Made by a program: the position numbers and the translations under genes. Below are positions 1 to 11,700 of a stretch of DNA of 64,000 nucleotides, in pieces; within the stretch, counting starts at the first letter, position 1, and the number at the start of each line of letters is the position of its first letter. The DNA is from Bretschneidera sinensis (Eukaryota; Streptophyta; Magnoliopsida; Brassicales; Akaniaceae): the NCBI GenBank assembly GCA_023935145.1, contig CM043698.1, forward strand, positions 76,899,501 to 76,963,500, read 5' to 3'. The notes beneath the pieces are model-generated. The model saw nothing but the letters and a program-made list of their open reading frames with translations. It did no database searches and was not told where the DNA came from.

Positions 1-3000
1 TAAAAAGGTTTTTCATGGTACATAAATTAAATTTTCACAAATTTATTTGATTTCGTATATGAGTATATTCTTGGTTGTTCACCTATTTCCTATAGGCACT
101 CTAAAACAACAATACATAAAGTTGCTATTATATGCTCAACCCTTGCATGGTTGGACTAGTGAAAATTGTCTCTCCTGATTTATTCATGAAACTTTAACTT
201 ATATTTGAGTTGACTAATTTTTGACTATTTGACTGAAATATGTATGGTCAAAATTCAAAACTGACCGGTTCCATTGCCCACGTTTGGCAAAAACAACTGA
301 CTAATGACTGATGTTAAATAATTCTTATGATATTAAAATACCATATAAATATAATAAATATTTATAAAATTCATTATTTATAAATACATAAACATGTATA
401 ATTTACAAAATCACTAAAAAGATTTTTAATGGTACATAATTTAAAATTTTCTTAAATTTATTTGATTTTATATATGAGTATATGCAAGGTTGTTCACCTA
501 TTTCCTATTGGCAATCTAAAACAACAATCAATAAAGATACCTATTAAATACTCAACCCTTGTATGGTTGGACTAGTGAAAACTGTTTGATATCATCTAAT
601 GAATTATTCTTGAATATTTAACTTATAATCGAGTTGACTAAATTTTGACTGTTTGATTAAAAACTGTATGGTCTAAATTCAAATCTGTCTGGAACAATTG
701 TCCATGTTTGGTAAGCACAACAGACTGGTGAATGATGTTAAATAATTAATATGAAATTAAAATATCATATAAATAGAATAAATATTTATAAAATGAATAA
801 TTTATAAAATACATAAACATATATAATTTTAAAATCCCTAAAAAGGTTTTTTATGGTACATTATTTAAATTTTCACAAACTTATTTGATTTCATAAATGA
901 GTATATTCATGGTTGTTCACCTATTTCCTATAGGCACTCTAAAACAACAATCAATAAAGATGCTATTAAATACTCAACCCTTGTATGGTTGGACTAGTGA
1001 AAACAGTCTCTCTGATTTATTCATGAAACTTTAACTTATATTTGAGTTGACTAATTTTTGACTATTTAATTGAAATAGGTATGGTCAAAATTCAAAACTG
1101 TCCGGTTCTATTGTCCACGTTTGGCAAAAACAACTGACTAATGACTGATGTTAAATAATTAATATGATATTAAAATACCATATAAATATAATAAATATTT
1201 ATAAAATTCATTATTTATAAATACATAAACATGTATAATTTACAAAATCACTAAAAAGATTTTTAATGGTACATAATTTAAAATTTTCTTAAATTTATTT
1301 GATTTTATATATGAGTATATGCAAGGTTGTTCACCTATTTCCTATTGGCACTCTAAAACAACAATCAATAAAGATACCTATTAAATACTCAACCCTTGTA
1401 TGGTTGGACTAGTGAAAACTGTTTGATATCATCTAATAAATTATTCTTGAATATTTAACTTATAATCGAGTTGACTAAATTTTGACTGTTTGATTAAAAA
1501 CTGTATGGTCTAAATTTAAAACTGTCTGGTACAATTGTCCATGTTTGGTAAGCACAACAGACTGATGAATGATGTTAAATAATTAATATGAAATTAAAAT
1601 ATCATATAAATATAATAAATATTTATAAAATGAATAATTTATAAAATACATAAACATATATAATTTTAAAATCCCTAAAAAGGTTTTTTATGGTACATTA
1701 TTTAAATTTTCACAAATTTATTTGATTTTATATATGAGTATATTCATGGTTGTTCACCTATTTCCTATAGGCACTCTAAAACAACAATCTATAAAGATGC
1801 TATTAAATACTCAACCCTTGTATGGTTGGACTAGTGAAAACAGTCTCTCTGATTTATTCATGAAACTTTAACTTATATTTGAGTTGACTAATTTTTGACT
1901 ATTTAATTGAAATAGGTATGGTCAAAATTCAAAACTGTCCGGTTCCATTGTCCACGTTTGGCAAAAACAACTGACTAATGACTGATGTTAAATAATTAAT
2001 ATGATATTAAAATACCATATAAATATAATAAATATTTATAAAATTCATTATTTATAAATACATAAACATGTATAATTTACAAAATCACTAAAAAGATTTT
2101 TAATGGTACATAATTTAAAATTTTCTTAAATTTATTTGATTTCATATATGAGTATATTCATGGTTGTTCACCTATTTCCTATTGGCACTCTAAAACAACA
2201 ATCAATAAAGATACCTATTAAATACTCAACCCTTGTATGGTTGGACTAGTGAAAACTGTGTGATATCATCTAATGATTTATTCATGAATATTTTACTTAC
2301 AATCAAGTTGACAAATTTTTTTATTGTTTGATTGAAAACTCTATAGTCTAAATTGAAAACTGTCCAACCATTTGTCCACGTCTGGTAACAACAACTGAAT
2401 GATGACTGATGTTAAACAAATAATATGAAATTAAAATACATAAAAAATATAATAAATATTTACAAAATTCATAATTTATAAAATATATAAACATATATAA
2501 TTTAAAAAATCCCTAAAAATATTTTTCGTGGTACATAATTTAAAATTTGCTTAAATTTAATTAATTTCACATGAGTAAATTCATGGTTTTTCACCTATTT
2601 CCTATTGGCACTCTAAAACAACAATCAATAAAGATACATCAAATGATTTATTCATGAATATTTAACTTATAATGGAGTTTACTAATTTTTGACAGTTTGA
2701 TTGAAGACTATATGGGCTAAATTCAAAACTATTTGGTACCATTATCCACGTCGGGTAATAACAACTGACTGATGACTCATGTTAAATAATTAACATTAAA
2801 TTAAAATACTAAATAAATACAATAAATATTTATAAAATTCGTAATTTATAAAATATATAAACATATATAATTTATAAAATCCCTAAAAAGATATTTCAAG
2901 GTACATAATTTAAAATTTTCATAAATTTATTTGATTTAATATAAGAGTATATTCGTGGTTTTTCACCTATTTCTCATTAGCACTCTAAAACAATAATCAA

Positions 3001-3239
3001 TAAAGATACTTATTAATTACTCAACCTTTGTATGGTTGGACTAGCGAAAACTGTACGATATCATCTAATGATTCTTTCAAGAATATTTAACTTATAATCG
3101 AGTTGTCTAATTTTTGACAATTTGATTGAAGACTATATGGTCTAAATTCAAAACTGTGTGGCACCATTTTCCAGGTCTGGCAACAACAAGTGACTGATGA
3201 CTAATGTCAAATAATTAATATGAAATTAAAATAACATAT
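1..3239. repeat. Satellite array, block A
   Basis: Tandem AT-rich units that share landmarks such as GGTTGTTCACCTATTTCC. That landmark recurs at about 73, 488, 911, 1325, 1748, 2162 and 2585, so the spacing alternates 414-415 and 423 bp and the true repeat here is an 837-838 bp dimer of two unit types. One type reads CTAAAAAGGTTTTT at its start, the other CACTAAAAAGATTTTTAATGG. The last full unit (landmark about 2585 to 2957) is only 372 bp because it has lost about 45 bp. The block continues past the left edge and is cut at its right end by element 1. No coding sequence is seen in it. Confidence 0.95.
3235..3239. repeat. Target-site duplication CATAT, left copy (element 1)
   Basis: CATAT lies immediately before the first base of the truncated 5' LTR and is repeated at 8789-8793 right after the 3' LTR. 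This is the 5-bp duplication expected of an LTR retrotransposon. Confidence 0.85.
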
Positions 3240-3368
3240 CGTAATATCCGTATTTTAAAAAGTTGGGTAAGTGTATATTTTTATCAATATGACAAAGAGT
3301 TAAATCCCTGAATGGCTGAATGAAGATTTCTGGAGACCAAGGTTGAAAAGTAAAAAAAAAAAAAAAAA
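3240..3368 (+). repeat. Truncated 5' LTR of element 1
   Basis: The sequence matches the first part of the 3' LTR at 6429 onward almost base for base, up to a run of A (17 here against 29 in the 3' LTR at 6541-6569). The match then stops and pol begins. Confidence 0.9.
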
Positions 3369-3410
3369 CTTGTTAATGGTCTGATTTCTGCCTTAACTGC
3401 TAGTAAATGG

Positions 3411-5300
3411 TTGAGGAAGGGTTATGAGGGGTATTTAGCATATGTGGTGGATTCTAGCAAAGAGGGTAGACAGTTAGAAGAAATCTTTGTGGTAAAAGAT
3501 TTTTCTGATGTATTCCCTGAGGAGTTGTCTGGATTGCCTTCCAATAGGGAGGTCGAATTTTCTATTGAAGTGATTCCAGGATCAGCACCCATATCCATAG
3601 CACCCTATAGAATGGCACCAGCTGAATTGAGAGAGTTGAAAGTTCAGCTTCAGGAGTTGCTAGATAAACAGTTTATCCAATCTAGTACATCACCCTGGGG
3701 AGCCCCTGTGTTATTTGTCAAGAAGAAGGATGGGACATTGAGGTTGTGTATTGATTATAGACAATTAAATAAGATCACAATAAAAAATAGATATCCTTTA
3801 CCCAGGATAGATGACCTATTCGAACAATTACAGGGAGCTAGAGTGTTCTCTAAGATAGACCTAAGGTCGGGATATCATCAATTGAGGATAAAAGAAGGGG
3901 ACGTGCCTAAAACTGCTTTTAGGACACGCTATGGTCATTATGAGTTCTTAGTGATGCCTTTTGGGTTGACCAATGCTCCTGCGGCATTTATGGATCTTAT
4001 GAACCGAGTGTTTAAACAATTCTTGGATAGATTTGTAATTGTGTTTATTGATGATATTTTAGTATATTCTAAGAATGAAGAGGAGCATATGCAACATTTA
4101 GAGATAGTGTTGGAGATTCTGAGGAAGGAGAAATTATATGCGAAATTCTCTAAATGTGAATTTTGGTTGAATGAAATATCCTTCTTGGGGCATGTTGTGT
4201 CGGGAGAGGGAATTGCAGTTGACCCACAAAAAGTAGAAGCAGTGTTGACTTGGGAGAGACCCACAAATGTAACTGAAATTAGAAACTTTTTGGGATTGGC
4301 TGGTTATTATAGGAGATTTATTCAAAAATTTTCTATGATTGCTAGACCTTTGACTAAATTGACCAGGAAAGATGAAAAGTTTAAGTGGTCAGAGGAGTGT
4401 GAGAGAAGTTTTCAACTGTTGAAAGAAAAACTGACTACTGCCCCAGTATTAGTGCTTCCATCTGGTGATGAAGGATTTGTAGTCTATAGTGATGCGTCGC
4501 ATCAGGGGTTGGGATGTGTGTTGATGCAACATGGGAAAGTTATAGCTTATGCATCTAGGAAACTGAAGAATCATGAGAGAAATTACCTGACCCATGATTT
4601 AGAATTGGCTGCCATAGTCTTTGCTTTGAAGATTTGGAGACACCATTTATATGGAGCCATGTGTGAAATTTTTACTGATCATAAAAGTTTTACGCATTTA
4701 CCAACCCAGAAAGATTTGAATTTAAGGCAAAGGAAATGGATGGAATTAATTTGTGATTATGATTGTACAATTCGTTATCATCCAGGAAAGGCTAATGTAG
4801 TAGCAGATGCATTGAGTAGAAAAGCTACAGGGAAATTAGCTGCTTTTGGGAGTCATGATACTAGCCTGATGATAGAATTAAGAGGAATGAGGATGCAATT
4901 GAGTGTCAGTGATAAAGGAGCATTAAAGGCAAATATGGTAGTTCAATCTCCTATTATTGATCGTTTATTACAGCTACAGAGTAAAGATGAGAGAATAGAG
5001 AAAATCAAGCAGGAGGTGTTGAGCGGGAAGCCAACCGAGTTTAGAATCAGAGAAGATGGTATGGTAGTATCGGGACAAAGAATTTGTGTTCCCAATGATG
5101 AAGAGATGAGAAAAGAAATACTAAAGGAGGCTCATGATTCGATATATTTCATGCACCCGGGAAATAATAAGATGTACAGGGGGCTAAAACAGAATTATTG
5201 GTGGTCAGGGATGAAGAGGGATGTAGCAGAATACATTGCTAGATGTTTGACTTGTCAACAGGAAAAATCTGAGAATAGGCATCCAGCAGGTTTATTATAA
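3411..5300 (+). pseudogene. Element 1 pol remnant: reverse transcriptase, RNase H, integrase N-terminus
   Basis: A 629-codon open stretch; homology to element 2 pol actually starts at 3369 in the same frame, so the start at 3411 is only the first ATG. Reverse transcriptase spans about residues 60-280, with the FIDDILVYS active site (aspartates at about 214 and 215) and the motif [13 protein letters not shown]. RNase H follows, beginning at the motif [11 protein letters not shown]. The integrase zinc-binding region ends at CLTCQQ. The protein would copy element RNA into cDNA and insert it. It ends at a TAA (5298-5300) in place of a glutamine codon found in element 2, and pol homology continues beyond it. 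Gag, zinc knuckles and protease are absent. The element is dead unless helped by another copy. Confidence 0.9.
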
Positions 5301-5461
5301 CCTCCTCCGATACCTAAGTGTCCATGGGAAAATGTAAGTATGGATTTTGTCTCTGGTTTTCCCCGTACCCAGAGAGGGCATGATGCTGTGTGGGTTATAG
5401 TGGATAGACTTTCTAAATCTTCACATTTTCTTCCTATTAAAACTACCTGGAGTCCAGAAAA

Positions 5462-5812
5462 GTGGCTGAGTTGTATGTGGCAGAGATAGTGAAATTACAT
5501 GGAGTGCCCTTGACTATTGTGTCTGATAGAGATTCTAGATTTACTTCTAGATTTTGGAGAGGTTTTCAAGAAGCTATGGGTACGCAATTACAGTTTAGTA
5601 CAGCTTTTCACCCACAAACAGATGGACAGACAGAGAGAATCATTAGAATACTAGAAGATATGTTGAGGGCAAGTGTATTGAGCTTCTCAGTAAGCTGGGA
5701 TGCTTACTTGCCTTTGATAGAGTTTGCAGACAATAATCAGTATCAAACTAGTATTGGGATGGCACCCTTCGAAGCTTTGTATGGAAAGAGGTGTAGAACT
5801 CCAGTATGCTAG
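5462..5812 (+). pseudogene. Element 1 pol remnant: integrase catalytic core
   Basis: This continues the integrase in a shifted frame: a one-base loss just before 5462 separates it from the preceding stretch. It holds the second catalytic aspartate (VSDRDSRF) and the catalytic glutamate region ([11 protein letters not shown]). The first catalytic aspartate lies upstream at about 5343, between the TAA stop and the frameshift. A TAG at 5810-5812, where element 2 has a tryptophan codon, ends it. The annotated first residue is not a true start codon of a gene. Confidence 0.88.
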
Positions 5813-5848
5813 GAAGAAGTTGGAGAGAGAAAGATATATGGCCCAGAA

Positions 5849-6379
5849 ATGATAGACTTGACTACTGAAAGAATCAAACTGGTTAGGGAGAATCTCAGAG
5901 CAACTCAGAGCAGACAGAAAGGATATGCTGACAAAAGAAGACGACCTCTTGAATTCCAAGTTGGTGATTGGGTATTCTTGAAGATATCTCCGTGGAAGGG
6001 AGTGTTGAGATTTAAGAAGAAGGGAAAGTTGAGCCCGAGATTTATGGGGCCCTATGAGGTGATCGAAAGAATTGGACCCGTAGCATATCGTTTGAATTTG
6101 CCTCTGGAATTAAGGCAATTACATAATGTTTTTCATGTGTCACTACTGAGGAAGTACTTGCACGATGAGTCCCATGATATCACGAATCAAGCGATAGAAA
6201 TTCAGAAGGACTTGACTATTATGCTAGCCCCAGTCAGAATCCTAGACAGAAAAGAGAAAGTCTTATGCAATAAAGTTATTCCTTTGATTCAAGTATTATG
6301 GCGCAATAAAGATGTTGAAGAAGTCACGTGGGAACATGAAGCAATAATGAGGAAGGATTATCCTCAACTCTTTACTTGA
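5849..6379 (+). pseudogene. Element 1 pol remnant: integrase C-terminus and chromodomain-like tail
   Basis: Same frame as the preceding piece after the TAG stop. It contains the integrase C-terminal region with GPYEVIERIGPVAYRLNLP, then the stretch LHNVFHVSLLRKY, then a tail of about 50 residues beginning near PVRILDRKEK and containing LWRNKDVEEVTWE. That tail aligns with the chromodomain-type end of chromovirus integrases, which in known families helps direct insertion to heterochromatin. The natural stop is TGA at 6377-6379, followed by the polypurine tract within 50 bases. Confidence 0.88.
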
Positions 6380-6414
6380 TTTCAACAAGGAAATTTCGAG
6401 GACGAAATTTTTTT

Positions 6415-6428
6415 AAGGTGGGTAGAAT
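6415..6428 (+). other. Polypurine tract of element 1
   Basis: AAGGTGGGTAGAAT lies directly before the 3' LTR, after the pol stop and a short motif (CGAGGACGAAATTTTTTT) that elements 2 and 3 also carry. It would prime plus-strand DNA synthesis. Confidence 0.8.
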
Positions 6429-6534
6429 TGTAATATCCGTATTTTAAAAAGTCGGGTAAGTGTATATTTTTATCAATATGACAAAGAGTTAAATCCCTGA
6501 ATGGTTGAATGAAGATTTCTGGAGACCAAGGTTG

Positions 6535-6572
<38 letters not shown>

Positions 6573-6782
6573 TCAACTTGGAACAGTAACTCGGGGCAGC
6601 ATACCTACTGCCACCGAGAGAACAATTCTAAGTGGGATAACTGATATATTGGTTTTTGTTGTTTAATGGGAAGTGGAGAACAAAACATAATGATGACGTT
6701 TTTTTTTTATCATTATGTTTGTTTGGTATCTCATGGAGACTATTGAAGGAGGGAGCTGCTGAAATTTGCAGCCAAGCTCTCC

Positions 6783-6790
6783 TATATAAT
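6783..6790 (+). promoter_or_regulatory. TATA box in element 1 3' LTR
   Basis: TATATAAT about 355 bases into the LTR, a plausible position for the retrotransposon promoter. No transcript start can be seen directly. Confidence 0.5.
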
Positions 6791-7794
6791 GTGTACGAGA
6801 GGTTTATGAAGGGAACGCGAAAGAATTTTTGATTAGTTCCAAATATTTCATCTGTGTTCTTAAAACACTTGGGAATTTAAAGAAAGGTGGAAGGAACAAG
6901 ATTTTGAGAGTATTTTCGAAAATATTTCGGGAAGCTATCAAAATAGCAGAAGGTAATGTTATTTTATCATTTATGAAAGTTTCAGGAGGTTAAAATAGAA
7001 AATTTTCAAACTGTGTAGTTTATGGAGAAAAGAAGAAATAATAAGAAATTTAAATTCCAATATTATGTCAGGTGTTGGTAGTCAACAATCGGGAGAAAAT
7101 TCGAGGAAGATCGAGAAAGGCAAAGAGGTGGCCCACGAGTAGCTTTGAAGTGCTACGTGGTGAGTTGGATTTACTCTTAGTAGTCTAAATGAAAAATCAA
7201 TTATTTCGTGACAATATTAAGTTTAATTATTTAAGTATGCTTGGGTGATCGATGAAAAAGTGATTTATGGGAATGATAGAAAATTTGGTCTTGTAGAAAT
7301 ATTTCTCGGTGAGAAGTAGTATTTTTGAAAATTATAAGTTTATTTGAGGATAAAAAGAAATTAATAAATTATTGATGAGACATACCGATGTTTTAACACG
7401 AATTAGGACGAGATGAATTTTAGTGGATCTTGCTAAATTTTTATGGATTATTTAAGATGAATTTTAGTGGAATTTGACAATTCGGATGGACAATTTAAGA
7501 TGAAATTTAGTTGATCTGGTCAGAATTTAATGGATTATTTGATGTGATTTAGGGGGAGAAGAATCTTGTGGAAATTTTATAATTTGATAAAAATCTGGAT
7601 GATTGGATGTTAAATTTTATCTAAAGAAACTTTGTTAGATAAAATTTGTGGATAATTAGGATAGTCAAATTGGTTGGAATCTTTATATTGTTTTTATATT
7701 TCTGTTTATATTACTGTTTCATATCATTGTTCATGCACATATGCATTAAATAATATAACCGAAAGAACCGGGAAGGCAGCCGGTCTAATGAAAT

Positions 7795-7946
7795 AACCGT
7801 GACAGCCGGTATATGCTGGGATGAAAAATAAAAACCGTGACAGCCGGTATATGCTGGGATGAAAAGTGAAAACCGTGACAGCCAGTATATGCTAGGATGA
7901 AAAGTGAAAACCGTGACAGCCGGTATATGCTGGAATTAACCGGGAA
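7795..7946 (+). repeat. Four tandem 38-bp repeats in element 1 LTR
   Basis: Units begin at 7795, 7833, 7871 and 7909, exactly 38 bp apart, each starting AACCGTGACAGCCGGTATAT (the third has a change to CCAGT). They are flanked on both sides by copies of ACCGGGAAGGCAGCCGGTCT, which can fold as an ACCGG/CCGGT stem. Copy-number variation by slippage is likely. Confidence 0.85.
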
Positions 7947-8448
7947 GGCAGCCGGTCTGATGAGAATAAAAGAACCGGGAGGGCAGCCGGTCTAAGATAA
8001 TAATAACCTGTCGATAGGTGGGAAGACGTTCCCATCATAATCATTCATGCATTTGCATATGTTTTAATTATCGTTGCATTATTTGAAATGCTGAGATGTG
8101 GTATATTATTTGTGAATTAAATTATAGATGGCAGGGTCTCATAAAAAAAAAGACAGCTATAATGATGAGATTTTCGAGATGCTGAGATGTGATACTTTTT
8201 GTGAATTTAATTATAGAAGGTTGAGTTTCGTATAAAAAGACAGTGATAACACTTATCTAAATGATGGACTTTTTGATATGAACCTCATTACGAGGTAATT
8301 AGGAAATAATTGATAGTCTTAAGGTGAACCAATGATTGAGAAGAAGAGATTGATAGTAGAAAGTTTTCATCAGGTTATGCGAAAAATAAATTTTAATATT
8401 AAAGGATTATTGATGGAATTTGGAATACTTTCAGTAAATTTAATTCGC

Positions 8449-8465
8449 TGAGCTTGTGAAGCTCA
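8449..8465 (+). other. LTR hairpin, element 1
   Basis: TGAGCTTGTGAAGCTCA: a 7-bp perfect stem with a 3-base loop, preceded by CGC. An equivalent hairpin with a changed stem and loop is present in the LTRs of elements 2 and 3. Confidence 0.6.
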
Positions 8466-8788
8466 CTCCTCACTGTTCAATAATTTCAGGTAGCAGTCAA
8501 GATAAATAGTCTGGTGGGTTGAGAATCAGTCGAGATCTTTTTCTGTAAGCCAAGTACGTGTTAATATCCTCAGACATTCGAGTTAAAGACTTGTAAAAAT
8601 TTTATTGTAAATATTCATGCATTTATGTATTTTATGTTTAAGTGAATATCAGATTTGTTTACCTCTCCTGTTAAAGAAAAAAAAAATCTAGTAGTATTAT
8701 ATTTATTGTTGCATATATGTGTCGTGCTTGGATTTTCAAAATGTGATGACACCGTCCAGGGGTGGCCAACCTGGGATGGGTCGTTACA

Positions 8789-11700
8789 CATATAGATATA
8801 ATAAATATTAAAAAAATTCATAATTTATAAAATATATAAACATATATAATTTACAATATCACTAAAAGTGATTTTTCATGGTACATAATTTAAAATTTTC
8901 ATGAACTTATTTGATTTCATATAAGAGTATATTCATGGTTGGTCACCTATTTCCTATTGGCACTCTAAAACAACAATCAATAAAGATACCTATTAAATAC
9001 TCAACCCCTCTACGGTTTGACTAGTGAAAACTGTTTGATATCAACTAATGATTTATTCTTGAATATTTAACTTATAATAGAGTTGACTAAATTTTGACTG
9101 TTTGATTGAAAACTGTATGGTCTAAATTCAAAACTGTCTGGTACCATTGTCCACGTCGGGTAACAACAACTGACTCATGACTGATGATAAATAATTAATA
9201 TGAAATCAAAATACCTTATTAATATAATAAATATTTATAAAATTCATAATTTATAAAATATGTAAACATATATAATTTATAAAATCCCTTAAAAGATTCT
9301 TCGTGGTACATAATTTTAAATTTTCATAAATTTATTTGATTTCATATATGAGTGTTTTCACGGTTGTGCACCTATTTTCTATAGGCACCCTATAACAACA
9401 ATAAAAAAGATGCTATTAAATACTAAACCCTTGTATGGTTGGACTTGTGAAAACTGTCTGATATAATCTATTGATTTATTCCGGAAACTTTAACTTATAA
9501 TCGAGTTGACTAATTTTTGACTATTTGATTGAAAAATGTATGGTCTAAATTCAAAACTGTCTGGTACTATTGTCCACGTCTGGTAAAAACAACTGAGTGA
9601 TGACTGATGTTAAATAATTTAAATGAAATTTGAATACCATATAAATATAAATATAAATATTTATAAAATTCATGATTTATAAAACATATAAGCATATATA
9701 AACTATAAAATCCCTAAAAATATTTTTCATGGTATATAATTTAAAATTTTCATAAATTTCTTTGATTTCATATATGTGTATTTTCATGGTTGTTCACCTA
9801 TTTCCTATTAGCACTCTAAAACAACAATCAATAAAGATACTTTTTAAATACTCAACCTTTGTATGGTTGGACTAGTGAAAACTGTATGATATCATCTAAT
9901 GATTCATTCAAGAATATTCAACTTATAATCGAGTTGACTAAGTTTTGACAGCCTGATTGAAGCCTATATGATCTAAATTCAAAACAGTGTGGTACCATTG
10001 TCCAGGTCTGGCAACAACAACTGACTGATGAGTGACGTTAAATAATTAATTTGAAATTAAAATAACCTATAAATATAATAAATATTTATAAAATTCATAA
10101 TTTATAAAATACATACATATATATAATTTACAAAATCACTAAAAAAGATTTTTCATGGTACATAATTAAAAATTTTCATGAATTTATTTGATTTCATATA
10201 AGAGTATATTCATGGTTGTTCATCTATTTCCTACTGGCACCCTAAAACAACAATCAATAAAGATACTTATTAAATACTAAACCCTTTTATGGTTGGACCA
10301 GTGAAAACTGTTTGATATCATCTAATGAATTATTCTTGAATATTTAACTTATAATCGAGTTAACTAAATTTTGACTATTTGCTTGAAAACTTTATGGTCT
10401 AAATTCAAAACTGTCTGGTACCATTGTCCACGTCTGGTAAGCACAACAGACTGATTAATAATGTTAAATAATTAATATGAAATTAATATATCATATAAAT
10501 ATAATAAATATTTATAAAATGAATAATTAATAAAATACATAAACATATATAATTTTAAAATCCCTAAAAAGGTTTTTCGTGGTACATAAATTAAATTTTC
10601 ACAAATTTATTTGATTTCATATATGAGTATATTCTTGGTTGTTCACCTATTTCCTATAGGCACCCTAAAACAACGCTCAATAAAGTTGCTATTATATGCT
10701 CAACCCTTGCATGGTTGGACTAGTTAAAACTGTCTCTCCTGATTTATTCATGAAACTTTAACTTATATTTGAGATGACTAATTTTTGACTATTTGACTGA
10801 AATATGTATGGTCAAAATTCAAAACTGTCCGGTTCCATTGCCCACGTTTGGAAAAACCAACTGACTAATGACTGATGTTAAATAATTAATATGATATTAA
10901 AATACCATATAAATATAATAAATATTTATAAAATTCATTATTTATAAATACATAAACATGTATAATTTACAAAATCACTAAAAAGATTTTTAATGGTACA
11001 TAATTTAAAATTTTCTTAAATTTATTTGAATTTATATATGAGTATATTCATGGTTGTTCACCTATTTCCTATTGGCACTCTAAAACAACAATCAATAAAG
11101 ATACCTATTAAATACTCAACCTTTGTATGGTTGGACTAGTGAAAACTGTTTGATATCATCTAATGAATTATTCTTGAATACTTAACTTATAATCGAGTTG
11201 ACTAAATTTTGACTGTTTGATTAAAAACTGTATGGTCTAAATTCAAAACTGTCTGGTACAATTGTCCATGTTTGGTAAGCACAACAGACTGATGAATGAT
11301 GTTAAATAATTACTATGAAATTAATATATCATATAAATATAATAAATATTTATAAAATGAATAATTTATAAAATACATAAACATATATAATTTTAAAATC
11401 CATAAAAAGGTTTTTTATGGTACATAAATTAAATTTTCACAAATTTATTTGATTTCATATATGAGTATATTCTTGGTTGTTCACCTATTTCCTATAGGCA
11501 CTCTAAAACAACAATCAATAAAGTTGCTATTATATGCTCAACCCTTGCAAGGTTGGACTAGTGAAAACTGTCTCTCCTGATTTATTCATGAAACTTTAAC
11601 TTATATTTGAGTTGACTAATTTTTGACTATTTGACTGAAATATGTATGGTCAAAATTCAAAACTGTTTGGTTCCATTGCCCACGTTTGGCAAAAACAACT

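Larger units (their letters stand above)
3240..8788 (+). mobile_element. Ty3/gypsy chromovirus, element 1 (decayed, internally deleted)
   Basis: Order: a 129-bp stub of the 5' LTR, the pol remnant (reverse transcriptase, RNase H, integrase, chromodomain-like tail), a polypurine tract and a complete 3' LTR of 2360 bp. Matching CATAT duplications flank it, so it was a genuine insertion into the satellite. The rest of the 5' LTR, primer site, gag and protease are gone; the deletion joins the LTR's poly-A run (3352-3368) directly to the pol reading frame at 3369. Pol carries two premature stops and a one-base loss. LTR ends are TGTAATATCC (first T is C in the 5' stub) and GGGTCGTTACA. The family resembles the Tekay/Del chromovirus lineage; the lineage name is my inference from the protein sequence. 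Confidence 0.9.
6429..8788 (+). repeat. 3' LTR of element 1 (2360 bp)
   Basis: Begins TGTAATATCC and ends GGGATGGGTCGTTACA, followed by the CATAT duplication. It contains a 29-base A run (6541-6569), a TATA box, a cluster of 38-bp tandem repeats and a hairpin near its 3' end. It is not closely similar to the LTRs of elements 2 and 3 except at its ends and the hairpin. Confidence 0.9.
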
